The position numbers and the translations under genes were made by a program. DNA of 64,000 bases. Origin: Candidatus Woesearchaeota archaeon. Lineage in GTDB: Archaea > Nanobdellota > Nanobdellia > Woesearchaeales > GW2011-AR4. Below are positions 48,722 to 58,547 of this stretch, in pieces; positions within the stretch are counted from its first letter, which is position 1, and each line of letters begins with the position of its first letter. The stretch spans positions 62,001-126,000 of the forward strand of contig JACPMR010000012.1 in assembly GCA_016185945.1 (NCBI GenBank), given 5' to 3'. A model generated the notes under the pieces. That model worked only from the letters and a program-made list of their open reading frames with translations. It was not told the origin of the DNA and did not search any database.

Positions 48722-49162
48722 ACTTAATAATTCTTTTTTGCTAATTATTCTGTCAGACTTTATTTCTTTATTATGCACTTTTTTAGCAATTTCATGCGCT
48801 CTAGATTTTTTGCCTATTTCCTTAATCCTCAAATCTCTTTTGTCAAATTTAGGGTTGATTTTCCATATTAAGTTTAGCAAAATCCCTTTTACGTCATTTT
48901 CTCTGCCGCTAAATTCGTTGTCGATTGTTATTATCACATCTTCTTTTATCATATCCTTGAGTAAGTAAAATAATCCTGAACAAAATAGTTTTATTTTGAA
49001 AATTACCTTATTCTTCTGCTTCCCATATAACTCCTTGAATACTTCTCTTTTTACACTATTTGAAATTAAAATTGAATAATACTTTTCATTGCTGTATGCT
49101 AAAATTGTATCACCGTTTGTGTCATCAATTTTAATGCTTTGGTCAATTTCGATGTAGTTCAT
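48713..49162 (-). CDS. Conserved hypothetical (possibly RNase H-like)
   Basis: 149-aa ORF; YIEIDQSIKIDDTNGDTILAYSNEKYYSILI. Confidence 0.5.
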   Translation of the reverse strand: MNYIEIDQSIKIDDTNGDTILAYSNEKYYSILISNSVKREVFKELYGKQKNKVIFKIKLFCSGLFYLLKDMIKEDVIITIDNEFSGRENDVKGILLNLIWKINPKFDKRDLRIKEIGKKSRAHEIAKKVHNKEIKSDRIISKKELLSHI

Positions 49163-49260
49163 TGCCCAATTAGTTGCGATTAAGTTTTTAAGGGCTTTGA
49201 TTTGAGAAGAATTTTATTCTCTTCAGTTTTAATGAGGAAATGCATGTATGTTCACGTCTA

Positions 49261-49452
49261 TTATAATGTGGCATATTCAATAGCAGCTATGATACCCGCT
49301 CTTTTAACTCCATACTCCCTTTCTATTTCTTCATAGCCCATCCCGCCAACCAAGCTGCCAAGAATTACATCTACAGGCACTCTAGTACCTTTTATCACAG
49401 GCTTTCCATGCATTGTCTTTGGATTAGTTGTTATTCTTTCCATTTTTATCAC
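49261..49452 (-). CDS. DUF433 antitoxin-like protein
   Basis: RITTNPKTMHGKPVIKGTRVPVDVILGSLVGGMGYEEIEREYGV. Confidence 0.9.
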   Translation of the reverse strand: MIKMERITTNPKTMHGKPVIKGTRVPVDVILGSLVGGMGYEEIEREYGVKRAGIIAAIEYATL

Positions 49453-49538
49453 CTTGATTCTTCATTTGATTGTTTATAAAGGTATTGGTGGGGGTTTTGA
49501 AATTATTTGACATTGGTTGTGAGTGTTGAGTATCATTA

Positions 49539-49796
49539 TCACTTATTTCCTTTTTTCATTTCTTCAATAGATTTAACAACTTTCAAAGAGCAATCTCTGC
49601 ATAAAAATGTTGTGACTTTTGTATCTTGAGATGACCAATAACTAAACTCCGCTACAAAATTTATATCCAACTCCTCCTGAATCCTACTCTTATTAAAAAA
49701 GAATTTTTTAATGCTAGTTAAGAAATTATCTTTTATTTCTGGATCCGCCATGGTTTCTCCACATATATGGCATATTCCCCATTTAATTGTAACCAT
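49539..49796 (-). CDS. Small zinc-binding protein
   Basis: CHICG...CRDC. Confidence 0.55.
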   Translation of the reverse strand: MVTIKWGICHICGETMADPEIKDNFLTSIKKFFFNKSRIQEELDINFVAEFSYWSSQDTKVTTFLCRDCSLKVVKSIEEMKKGNK

Positions 49797-49840
49797 TTTT
49801 TATCATCCTCTTTCAACATTAACAATATCAAACAAAAAAA

Positions 49841-51733
49841 TCATTTCTTCTTCCCCTTCTTCTCCTCATCCTTCACTTCATAGTCAGCATCTACAACATT
49901 ATCATCCTTTTTTGGTTTTTTTTCTTCTGTTTCTTCACTTGTTTGCTGCCCATGTTCTTGTTTATATTGCTGCCCTGCTTTCTGGTACAATTCAGTTGAC
50001 ATTCTCTGGACAAGTTCATTCACTTCATCCATCTTCCTCTTGATTGCATCAACGTCTTTCTGCTGCGGCTTCAATAACTCCTTCAATTCAAGTATCTTGC
50101 CCTTCACTTCTTCAATTTCTTTGCCTGGGACTTTGCCTTCAAAGTCCTTGAATAATTTTTCTGTTGAATACACTACGTTATCAGCTTGGTTGATTGTTTC
50201 AATCTCTTCCTTTCTTTTCCTGTCAACATCAGCAAACTCCTCTGCCTGCTTTCTCATCTTTTCAATCTCTTCTTCACTTAATTTCTGGGAAGCAGTTATC
50301 CTTATGCTTTGTTCTTTTCCAGTTCCCAAGTCCTTTGCATTGACATGCAATATTCCGTTTGCATCAATGTCAAAAGCAACCTCAATCTGGGGGATTCCTC
50401 TAGGAGCAGGCGGTATTCCTATCAAGTCAAACTGCCCCAGCAATTTGTTGTCGGCAAACATTGGCCTTTCTCCCTGCCCTACCCTTATAGTTACTGCAGT
50501 TTGGCTGTCAGCAGCTGTGCTGAATACCTGCTGCTTCTTTGTCGGAATTGTGGTGTTTCTTTCAATCAGCTTAGTAAACACCCCTCCCAATGTTTCAATC
50601 CCAAGGCTAAGCGGTGTCACATCAAGCAGCAAGATGTCCTTTACCTCGCCTGCAAGCACTCCTGCCTGAACAGCAGCACCCATTGCAACACACTCCATTG
50701 GATCAACTCCCCTTTCAGCCGGCTTTCCTATATAGTCCTCTACAAACTTCCTTACAATAGGCATTCTTGTTGGCCCGCCTACAAGGATTATCTTGTTAAT
50801 TTGATTGACAGATAATTTAGTATCCTTGATTGCCTGCTCCAATGGATGCCTGCATCTCTTGATTATCGGCTCAATCAGCTGCTCAAGCTTTGCTCTTGTC
50901 AATTTCATTGTTAAATGCTTTGGCCCTTCGTCTGTTGCTGTTATGAAAGGCAGGTTAATGTCAGTTTCAAAGACAGTAGAAAGCTCAATCTTTGCCTTTT
51001 CAGCTGCCTCTCTTAACCTTTGCATTGCTGTCTTGTCCTTGCTTAAGTCAATGCCTTCTGTCTTCTTGAACTCGGAAGCAAGGTAATCAACCAAATTTTG
51101 GTCCATGTCAGTTCCGCCAAGCTGGGTGTCTCCAGATGTAGACAACACTTGGAAAACCCCATCGCCAAACTCCATTATTGTAACGTCCAAAGTTCCCCCG
51201 CCCAAATCAAATACAAGAATCTTAAGCTGCTTATCCTGCTTGTCTATGCCATAAGCCATTGAAGCGGATGTTGGCTCATTGACTATTCTTACAACTTCAA
51301 GTCCTGCAATCTCTCCTGCATCCTTTGTTGCCTGCCTCTGGTTGTCGTCAAAATAAGCAGGGACTGTAATCACTGCTTTGTTTATTTTCTCTCCCAAAAA
51401 TTCCTCTGAATCTTTTTTTATTTTTTGAAGAATGAATGCAGATATTTGTTGTGGTGTATACTCTTTGCCGTCAATCACGTACTTGTGCGTAGTGCCCATC
51501 TTTCGCTTTGCAGCCATTATTGTTTTTTCAGGATTGGAAACTGCCTGCCTTCTGGCCGGCTCTCCTACTAAAACTTGCCCGTCTTTTGTGAATGCAACTA
51601 CGCTTGGAAACGCCTTTCCATATGCAGTTGTGCCCTCTGCGCTGGGAATTATAGTTGGCTTTCCTGCCTGCAAAACTGCAGCTGCGCTGTTGCTTGTACC
51701 CAAATCAATTCCAATGATTTTTTCCTTTGCCAT
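49841..51733 (-). CDS. dnaK: Chaperone DnaK
   Basis: [45 protein letters not shown]. Confidence 0.98.
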   Translation of the reverse strand: MAKEKIIGIDLGTSNSAAAVLQAGKPTIIPSAEGTTAYGKAFPSVVAFTKDGQVLVGEPARRQAVSNPEKTIMAAKRKMGTTHKYVIDGKEYTPQQISAFILQKIKKDSEEFLGEKINKAVITVPAYFDDNQRQATKDAGEIAGLEVVRIVNEPTSASMAYGIDKQDKQLKILVFDLGGGTLDVTIMEFGDGVFQVLSTSGDTQLGGTDMDQNLVDYLASEFKKTEGIDLSKDKTAMQRLREAAEKAKIELSTVFETDINLPFITATDEGPKHLTMKLTRAKLEQLIEPIIKRCRHPLEQAIKDTKLSVNQINKIILVGGPTRMPIVRKFVEDYIGKPAERGVDPMECVAMGAAVQAGVLAGEVKDILLLDVTPLSLGIETLGGVFTKLIERNTTIPTKKQQVFSTAADSQTAVTIRVGQGERPMFADNKLLGQFDLIGIPPAPRGIPQIEVAFDIDANGILHVNAKDLGTGKEQSIRITASQKLSEEEIEKMRKQAEEFADVDRKRKEEIETINQADNVVYSTEKLFKDFEGKVPGKEIEEVKGKILELKELLKPQQKDVDAIKRKMDEVNELVQRMSTELYQKAGQQYKQEHGQQTSEETEEKKPKKDDNVVDADYEVKDEEKKGKKK

Positions 51734-51783
51734 TTTGAGTTCCTCCTTAAATGTTAATTTTTATTTTTATAAAATTTTTAATT

Positions 51784-52041
51784 CTTCAATCCGAAAATTC
51801 GCTTTGCGAATTTTCAATAGTTACAGCTCGGCTTTCGCTTCCCTGCCAGTGACATGCGAGGCTCGCGAAGAGACTCGCTCGCCAGTCACCCGCTCAAGCC
51901 TCGCCTATTAATTCAATGAATTCAGGCGTACTTCCCTGAGCTGGGTTCCCATCAACGACAAAGTTCGTTGACACCTTGTGCAAGTGGGATTTGCAATCCC
52001 ACGGACTTTGCAGATGCTGGGAAGCGAATATTTTTTGAAAT
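51784..52041 (+). repeat. Structured intergenic repeat copy E10 (class I, expanded by nested modules X and Y)
   Basis: TTCAATCCGAAAATTCGCTTTGCGAATTTTC...CCTGAGCTGGGTTCCCA...GCTGGGAAGCGA...TTTTTTGAAA. Confidence 0.9.
51849..51889 (+). repeat. Palindromic module X copy nested in E10
   Basis: GTGACATGCGAGGCTCGCGAAGAGACTCGCTCGCCAGTCAC, matches tRNA insert at 6458-6500. Confidence 0.75.
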
Positions 52042-52073
52042 TTTTTATAAATTTGTTATTATTGATCTTTGTT

Positions 52074-52571
52074 TTATTTCCCGCTAATCTTTACTTTGCT
52101 GTGCCTCAAAACCTTGTCATTGAGCATATACCCTTTCTGGAATTCCTCCAGAATTGTTTCTTCGGGCTTGTCTGATTCCTCTTTCATCAAAACCTCGTGC
52201 TTGTATGGGTCGAATTTTTCTCCAGTTGCTTTTATCGGCTTCAAGCCTTCTGCCTCAAGCACAGAGTAAAGCTGCGCATAAATGATTTTGATGCCTTCAA
52301 TGAATTTTTCTTTTTCTGTTGTGTTTTTTAACGCTATTTCAAAGCTATCAAGCACAGGCAAAAGCTGTGCAATCACATCAGCATGAGCAAATTTTACAAA
52401 CTCTGTTTTTTCCTTGTCAACCCTCTTTTTGTAATTCTCAAACTCTGCCTGAAGTCTTTTCAAAGTGTCTGTCAACTCTTCGATTTTTTGATTTTTTTCT
52501 TCGAGCTGTTTTTTTAATGAATCTTTCTCGTCTGTTTTTTTCTCTTCCTTCGCTTCTTTTTTCGGTTCCAT
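52074..52571 (-). CDS. grpE: Nucleotide exchange factor GrpE
   Basis: LKRLQAEFENYKKRVDKEK; LRHSKVKIS. Confidence 0.95.
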   Translation of the reverse strand: MEPKKEAKEEKKTDEKDSLKKQLEEKNQKIEELTDTLKRLQAEFENYKKRVDKEKTEFVKFAHADVIAQLLPVLDSFEIALKNTTEKEKFIEGIKIIYAQLYSVLEAEGLKPIKATGEKFDPYKHEVLMKEESDKPEETILEEFQKGYMLNDKVLRHSKVKISGK

Positions 52572-52572
52572 T

Positions 52573-53076
52573 TTAGTTTATGTAATTAATGTTCTTTTTG
52601 TCAATTCCCATAACAAAATCAATGTTTATGTCAGTCGGCGGCTGGAAGCCGGCAACCGGATAAGTCAGATTAGGCATGAATTTTTGCATATTTGTAGTTA
52701 ACTGGGTTATTGTATGCTCTTCGCCAAAGTAATGCCTGCTGATTTCATAGACAAGCTGTCTTGTCTGGGCTTCGTCAAGAGAGCCGATTGAATGGATGTA
52801 TTCATGCAATATTATATGGAAAAGATAAAAATTATACAATGAAGGGTTTGTCCGGAATAATCTTGCCAATGGCTTTTTGTTGATGATTATTGTGTTGGCA
52901 TCCAATGAATAAAACGCCCCTATAAAGCCCCTGTCATGCATGCCCAAATCCGTCAAGCCGACCATCAGCCCAGCTTGCTCCAAGCCAAGATATTCTCTGA
53001 CAATCTCTTTCACTATTTCAAATATGTCGCTGATTGTATTTGCGTTTTTGATACTTTTTTCGTGATTCATTTTCAA
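52573..53076 (-). CDS. Putative zinc metallopeptidase-like protein
   Basis: HEYIH (HExxH) in LFHIILHEYIHSIGSLDEAQT. Confidence 0.65.
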   Translation of the reverse strand: MKMNHEKSIKNANTISDIFEIVKEIVREYLGLEQAGLMVGLTDLGMHDRGFIGAFYSLDANTIIINKKPLARLFRTNPSLYNFYLFHIILHEYIHSIGSLDEAQTRQLVYEISRHYFGEEHTITQLTTNMQKFMPNLTYPVAGFQPPTDINIDFVMGIDKKNINYIN

Positions 53077-53180
53077 AAAACCACCAAATCTCTTGTTGAG
53101 TTTAAATCAACGAAATGTAGGTAAAACCAACTAATATATAAAGTTTTCGGCAAAAGTTTATATATAAGGACTCTTAGAGA

Positions 53181-53594
53181 GTGCTTATGGTATTCATAAG
53201 GCAGAGAATAACCATTGTGCACATAAGGAAGCCCTCAGAGCATAATGTGAATCAGGAACTGCAATGGCTGGGTTCATCTCTTGGGTTATTTAACTTAAGG
53301 GATAAGGACAAAAGCACTTTTAGGTTATTTATAGAACTATTGAAGTCAGCCAAAGCAGACAAGTCATTGACTAGCGATGAGCTTGCTGCAAGATTAGCGT
53401 TATCAAGAGGCACAATAATCCACCATATAAATAAGCTTATGGAATCTGGCTTGGTAATTCATGAAGGCAACACCTATATCTTAAGGGTCGATAATCTTAA
53501 AGCGCTGATTGATGAGGTTGAGAAAGATATCAAAAGAGCATGCGAGGACTTAAAAGAAGTTGCAAAGGAGATTGACAGTAGGTTGGGGTTGTGA
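53181..53594 (+). CDS. Winged-helix (ArsR-like) regulator
   Basis: LTSDELAARLALSRGTIIHHINKLMESGLVIHEGNTYIL. Confidence 0.8.
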   Translation: MLMVFIRQRITIVHIRKPSEHNVNQELQWLGSSLGLFNLRDKDKSTFRLFIELLKSAKADKSLTSDELAARLALSRGTIIHHINKLMESGLVIHEGNTYILRVDNLKALIDEVEKDIKRACEDLKEVAKEIDSRLGL

Positions 53595-53599
53595 TTAAA

Positions 53600-54655
53600 C
53601 TACGCAGATTGTTTATATGGCACACTATAAGTCGGATCATTATAACGAATTCTCAATGCCCTAATGATTCTTGGTACTAATTTGTCAATGTTTTCAATAG
53701 CAACTTGAACCAGATTTAATGTTGTACTAACCTTTTGTGCTATGCTATCTATGCCTTTGTACCCTTTACCAATTGCTTTGTAAACACGACTTGCTAATGA
53801 TAAAGTCAATGATGTTCCTTTCAAACTAGTACTCCTTTTTATACTGACTCCTCTTTCTTTCGCATAAGAGCAAAGTACATAGGGAGGAATATCTGCAAAA
53901 TATGCTGCATCGGGAATGCTCATGCCTAATCTATATATTTTTAGTCCAATTTTTTTCTGTTCCGTTGAAAACTTATGTACAACTCTGCTTCCAGATGGGG
54001 GTTCAAGTCCGACGGATTTAAGTATGTATCCAACCACTGTTGCACTCATGCCTAAAGGTTTGCCTAATTCTGCCAACGACATTTTTACTCCCTTATTTTT
54101 CGCAGTTTCATATCTTTGGAATAATATAATGCAATCCCTTATTGAATACCTCACAAATTTTTGTGTCCTCGCATATTGAACTGCTTTCTGAACAGCCCAT
54201 TCTTTGCTGTCTGCCAATTTCATAAGTTCGGCTTCAAGAGGGCTTATTTGTCTTTGAGCATTTCTTAATTCAATCCTTTGTTGCCTCTCTGCCGCTTTGC
54301 GCTCTGCACTTTTCTTAAGCCAAAGCCCATACTTATCACTTGCAATCATATATTGACGTGCTCTTGCTCGAGTAACATTCCCTGCTTTGGCTATCTCCTC
54401 TTGAGTTGCGCCTTCTCGTATTTTGGCATTCATTCCAGGATATCCGACAGACAAATCACGAGGCAATTCTATTCCTTCTTCATTACAAACCCTTTCCAGT
54501 ATTCCTGGCTTTAATTGATTGTCCATGTAAAAAGCCGCGAAATAATCTACACCCTTAGCAAATGCCTTACGAATCTCTTTGACTATTGCTTTAATTTCCA
54601 TATCTGTTAATCTTTTGCCATGATATGAACCAACTATAATTTCTAGTATAGACAT
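53600..54655 (-). CDS. Multi-HTH DNA-binding protein of unknown function
   Basis: Several HTH-like segments (GATQEEIAKAGNVTRARARQYM, MSLAELGKPLGMSATVVGYILKSVG, MSIPDAAYFADIPPYVLCSYAKERG). Confidence 0.55.
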   Translation of the reverse strand: MSILEIIVGSYHGKRLTDMEIKAIVKEIRKAFAKGVDYFAAFYMDNQLKPGILERVCNEEGIELPRDLSVGYPGMNAKIREGATQEEIAKAGNVTRARARQYMIASDKYGLWLKKSAERKAAERQQRIELRNAQRQISPLEAELMKLADSKEWAVQKAVQYARTQKFVRYSIRDCIILFQRYETAKNKGVKMSLAELGKPLGMSATVVGYILKSVGLEPPSGSRVVHKFSTEQKKIGLKIYRLGMSIPDAAYFADIPPYVLCSYAKERGVSIKRSTSLKGTSLTLSLASRVYKAIGKGYKGIDSIAQKVSTTLNLVQVAIENIDKLVPRIIRALRIRYNDPTYSVPYKQSA

Positions 54656-54781
54656 ATCTTGTGCCTATACGTCCTCTTTTATAAATATTACCATTATAAA
54701 GTGGTATATGTACGTAAATTCTAAATTTTAAAAGTAAGAATAGTAGTAAATTATAAATACCAGTATTCAAAGTTTTAAGCC

Positions 54782-56260
54782 ATGAAAAAAGGCGCTTTGA
54801 TTCTGGCGTTTTTGTTAATAATGCCAATTGCTCTTGCAGACATTACAATAATAACCGACCAAAACATATATAATCTTGGCAATAAAATCAAAGCATCCGC
54901 TTCTATTATACAAAGCGAAAATTTCGAAGGATTGTTCAAATTGACGATTTCCTGCGACAATTACAATCTGCAGTATTTCCTAACTCCTATTAGTTTGGAG
55001 CCGAATTTCAGGACAGCAGTCAATGTGCCTGAATTAGTGGCATCCTCTTCAATGCTTGGAAACTGCACAATTATTGGGGAATTGCTGACAAATGACAATC
55101 TACTGGTTGAGAATAGGCAGTCAAATGCTTTCAGCATTACAAGACAACTTGCAGTTCTGCCTGTGAAAAGCAAAATCACTGCCTTGCCAGACGAGACATT
55201 GCAGATTAATGGCGTGGTCAACGAGGCATTCGGCAACAATGTGCTAAAAACAGCGATGAAAATCGCCATGGACAATAACACATACACAACAGACGCAATC
55301 AATGGAAAGTTCAACATGACTCTGGGGCTGCAAGCAAACATAAAGTCAGGAAGGCACACATTGGAGATAAGCGCTTATGACACCAAAAACAATTTTGGCT
55401 CTGCTTTAATTGAATTGGAAATAACAGCAATTCCGACATACATAAAGATAGATATAAGCGGAGCCCAATTGCAGCCAGGCTACAAAGTTGAGATTGTTTC
55501 TTCCCTATACGATCAGGCAGATGACTTGATAAATGCTTCTTTGGATCTTGAATTAACTTCACCAAGCAAAAGCAAGGTATTCCTAAAGGCGGTGCAGAGC
55601 GATGAACAGATTGGGTATGAGTTCAGCCAGTATGCTGAACCAGGGCTTTATACCCTAATCAGCTCTTACAAAAACCTTCTGGCACAATCAACAATAAACA
55701 TATCAACTATAAGGGGGGTAAAAATAAGATATGACAATGAAGTTGTCTTGGTTGAAAACATAGGCAATGTGATTTTTGAAGATGAGCTGACTTTTATTCT
55801 GGAAAGTGAATCAAAAAAATACCCGATAACAAAGAAAGTCAAGGTTGAACCAGGCAAGGCAATAAGCATTGACTTGTCAAAGGAAGTGCCTTTCGGCATT
55901 TACGACGTCGTGCTCCCGGTAAAAGAAGGCTTGGAGCCATTAAAGGAAGAGATAGATGAAAAAATCAAAAATCTCACAGAGTCTGCCATTCAAAAGCTGG
56001 CAGCTGAAAAAGAAAAATTACTGGCAAAAGACGTCACGATACATGATGACAGGCCTCTTTATAAAAAATTCGCAAGCAGCTTTTCTTCAATCAGTAGCGG
56101 TTTAATAGGTTCTGATGGCATACTTACAAAGAATCCCTTGATTGCGCCGATAATCCTGGTTGTTATATTGCTGGCGGTAGTATTCCGCTATGGAAGAAGG
56201 CCGATAATGAGGTTGATAAAAGGCAAAAAAGACGATGAGAATAAGGAAAATGAGGCTTAG
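54782..56260 (+). CDS. Secreted Ig-like protein with C-terminal TM anchor
   Basis: MKKGALILAFLLIMPIALA signal; C-terminal APIILVVILLAVVFRYGRR. Confidence 0.75.
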   Translation: MKKGALILAFLLIMPIALADITIITDQNIYNLGNKIKASASIIQSENFEGLFKLTISCDNYNLQYFLTPISLEPNFRTAVNVPELVASSSMLGNCTIIGELLTNDNLLVENRQSNAFSITRQLAVLPVKSKITALPDETLQINGVVNEAFGNNVLKTAMKIAMDNNTYTTDAINGKFNMTLGLQANIKSGRHTLEISAYDTKNNFGSALIELEITAIPTYIKIDISGAQLQPGYKVEIVSSLYDQADDLINASLDLELTSPSKSKVFLKAVQSDEQIGYEFSQYAEPGLYTLISSYKNLLAQSTINISTIRGVKIRYDNEVVLVENIGNVIFEDELTFILESESKKYPITKKVKVEPGKAISIDLSKEVPFGIYDVVLPVKEGLEPLKEEIDEKIKNLTESAIQKLAAEKEKLLAKDVTIHDDRPLYKKFASSFSSISSGLIGSDGILTKNPLIAPIILVVILLAVVFRYGRRPIMRLIKGKKDDENKENEA

Positions 56261-56436
56261 CTTCTTCTTTTTCTTTCTTCATCCATTGCTCCAAATTCAC
56301 CAAAGGTTTCATTAAGAAAGTCCTGCGCTGTTTTCAGCAAGCCGACAGAACCCTCTTTCGAGCAATAAGGGCACCTAGGCGGGATTTTTTCTTTTCTGAA
56401 CTTGAATCCGCAACTGCGACATTCCAAATCAATCAT
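56257..56436 (-). CDS. Small zinc-ribbon protein (59 aa), not in ORF track
   Basis: MIDLECRSCGFKFRKEKIPPRCPYCSKEGSVGLLKTAQDFLNETFGEFGAMDEERKRRS. Confidence 0.75.
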   Translation of the reverse strand: MIDLECRSCGFKFRKEKIPPRCPYCSKEGSVGLLKTAQDFLNETFGEFGAMDEERKRRS

Positions 56437-56551
56437 AACACTACCTTGTAGTAAGAAGTATATAAATTTTGTGGGAAAATCAGTCAGAAAATCTAAAAAA
56501 CAATAAAATTATTTTCCAATAACGAGGCTTCCTAAAAACAATAAATTAATT

Positions 56552-56740
56552 TTTTCAATCACGTGGGCTTCCCACAACGGCAAAGTCCGTTGACACCTTG
56601 TGGGTTTCGCTTCGCTCAAGCCCACATGAGGGAGCCACAGCCTCTTCTGTCTGCACTTGATTGTTGAAGTTTATAGTGCCTTAATAAAAAGCGGTTCACT
56701 TTCTGCACGTATACGGCAAAAAGTCGCTCTCGGGATTGAA
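56552..56740 (+). repeat. Structured intergenic repeat copy E11 (class II, contains module Y)
   Basis: TTTTCAATCACGTGGGC...CAACGGCAAAGTCCGTTGACACCTTGTG...AAAAGCGGTTCACTTT...AAAAGTCGCTCTCGGGATTGAA. Confidence 0.85.
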
Positions 56741-56793
56741 TTAGCTTATAACTATTTCTTTGTTTAAATTTAATTTTGTCAATTTTTAAAAAC

Positions 56794-57423
56794 TTAATTT
56801 CCCTTTCTATTATGTGCCCTTAAGCTAGGCCTTATCTTTTCCGCGCCTTTGCCTTTGTGCAATAATCCCCTTGCTCTTTTGCCTGCGCTTGTCAGTCCTC
56901 TTTCAGACCTTCCCTTGTGGTTTAGAATCCAATTTATATTAGAATCCGCAAGTATTGAAGGGTTGGTTCTATCAACTAAAATAACTTCATACCAATAATG
57001 CAAGCCGTCTTCTGCAACATAATAGCTGCTGAGAACTTCGCAGTTTGGATATTTGTCTGCTGCCCTGTTTTCGGCAACTGCTTGGTAATTCATAGTCAAG
57101 TCTTTTCTTCTGCCCATTGCCTTTGGCCTTCGGGGATGCCTTATTTGTGGGCGTTGCCTGCCCCCCCTTGTTACTCTCTGCCTTACTATTACGAAGCCAG
57201 GCTTTGCTTTATAACCTAAAGAACGAGCCCTGTCAAGCCGTGTCGGTCTTTCAATCCTTATAGTTGCCGGCTCCCTGCGCCACTTGATGATGCGCTGCTG
57301 CCACAAGTCTTCTAGAGTTTCAGTTGGTTTTCTCCAAGCTTCCCTAATATATTGATACATTCCCATTTTAGCCTCCATTGTTTGAATTTTAATTAATTTA
57401 AGTTCAGGTAAGCTACTACCCAC
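56794..57423 (-). CDS. rpl15e: 50S ribosomal protein L15e
   Basis: [63 protein letters not shown]. Confidence 0.97.
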   Translation of the reverse strand: MGSSLPELKLIKIQTMEAKMGMYQYIREAWRKPTETLEDLWQQRIIKWRREPATIRIERPTRLDRARSLGYKAKPGFVIVRQRVTRGGRQRPQIRHPRRPKAMGRRKDLTMNYQAVAENRAADKYPNCEVLSSYYVAEDGLHYWYEVILVDRTNPSILADSNINWILNHKGRSERGLTSAGKRARGLLHKGKGAEKIRPSLRAHNRKGN

Positions 57424-57505
57424 ATCCTCGCTAACTAGTTATTTTAAGCAATTTATAAATATATTGGAAATCTTTTTATACAATCACTAGTTAGTAAGTT
57501 CTAAA

Positions 57506-58474
57506 ATGCCAATCGACAACTCCAATATGCTAAAAGTTATTGAGGATTTTCCTCAGCAATGCAAAACCGCTTTGGAACTGCCAAAAGGAATGTCTGTTTC
57601 TGGAAAGGTTGACAAAATTGTTGTCTGCGGAATGGGCGGCTCTGCTGTTGGCGGAGATTTATTGAAAATCTGCATGCACGATTCAAAAATTCCTGTTTTT
57701 GTTGTTCGGGATTACAAAGTGCCTGATTTTGTGGATGAAAACACCTTGGTTTTTGCTGTTTCTTATTCTGGCAATACGGAGGAAACTCTTGCAGCATATG
57801 AAGATGCTTTGAAGAAAAAAGCAAGAATTGTTGCTGTCACAAGCGGCGGGCAGCTCGGTTCAATGGCGAAAAGGGTTGTCAAGATTCCAGCCGGGCTGCA
57901 GCCGAGGGCAGCGCTTGGCTACTTGTTTTTTCCTGTCTTGGGGGTTTTAGTTAATTCAGGAATTGCGGATGTCAAAGGAAAGGAAGTTGAGGAGATGCTT
58001 GACATTCTGTCAAAAACTGACGAATTCAAAGCAGTCGGAGAAAGAATCGCAAAAAAAATTGGGCAGAGAACTCCTATAGTTTATGCTTCTGAAATGCTTG
58101 CGCCAGTTGCTTACCGCTGGAAAACGCAATTTAATGAAAACAGCAAGGTCGCATCATTCTGTCATACGTTTTCAGAAATGAACCACAATGAGATTGCCGG
58201 ATTCCAGACAATGAACAGAAGCGATTTCATCGCGATTTTTATCCGGGACAAGCACGACAATGAAAGGATAAAGAAAAGGATGGACATAACAAAAGAGATA
58301 ATCTCAACAAGAGTTGATGTCGAGGAGGTTTTCACAAAAGGAGAGCATCTATTGTCAAGAATTTTCTCGGGGATTTACTATGGTGATTTTGCTTCTTATT
58401 ATCTTGCGATTGCAAACAGGGTTGACCCAACGCCTGTAACTGTTATTGAGACTTTGAAGAAGAAGTTGAGGTAA
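57506..58474 (+). CDS. Bifunctional phosphoglucose/phosphomannose isomerase
   Basis: VVCGMGGSAVGGDLL; VFAVSYSGNTEETLAAY; MNHNEIAGF. Confidence 0.92.
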   Translation: MPIDNSNMLKVIEDFPQQCKTALELPKGMSVSGKVDKIVVCGMGGSAVGGDLLKICMHDSKIPVFVVRDYKVPDFVDENTLVFAVSYSGNTEETLAAYEDALKKKARIVAVTSGGQLGSMAKRVVKIPAGLQPRAALGYLFFPVLGVLVNSGIADVKGKEVEEMLDILSKTDEFKAVGERIAKKIGQRTPIVYASEMLAPVAYRWKTQFNENSKVASFCHTFSEMNHNEIAGFQTMNRSDFIAIFIRDKHDNERIKKRMDITKEIISTRVDVEEVFTKGEHLLSRIFSGIYYGDFASYYLAIANRVDPTPVTVIETLKKKLR

Positions 58475-58547
58475 AGATATAAATTTTAATTGTTTAAACT
58501 TTAAAATAACAACAACTTTTATATAATTTCAAGCATTAACTTGTGTT

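Noticed and set aside
50040-50669. 209-aa + strand ORF
   Set aside because: Antisense to dnaK; composition mirrors DnaK codons
53990-54015. Possible tRNA T-arm GGGGGTTCAAGTCC
   Set aside because: Lies inside the 53600-54655 coding region with no acceptor or D-arm partner
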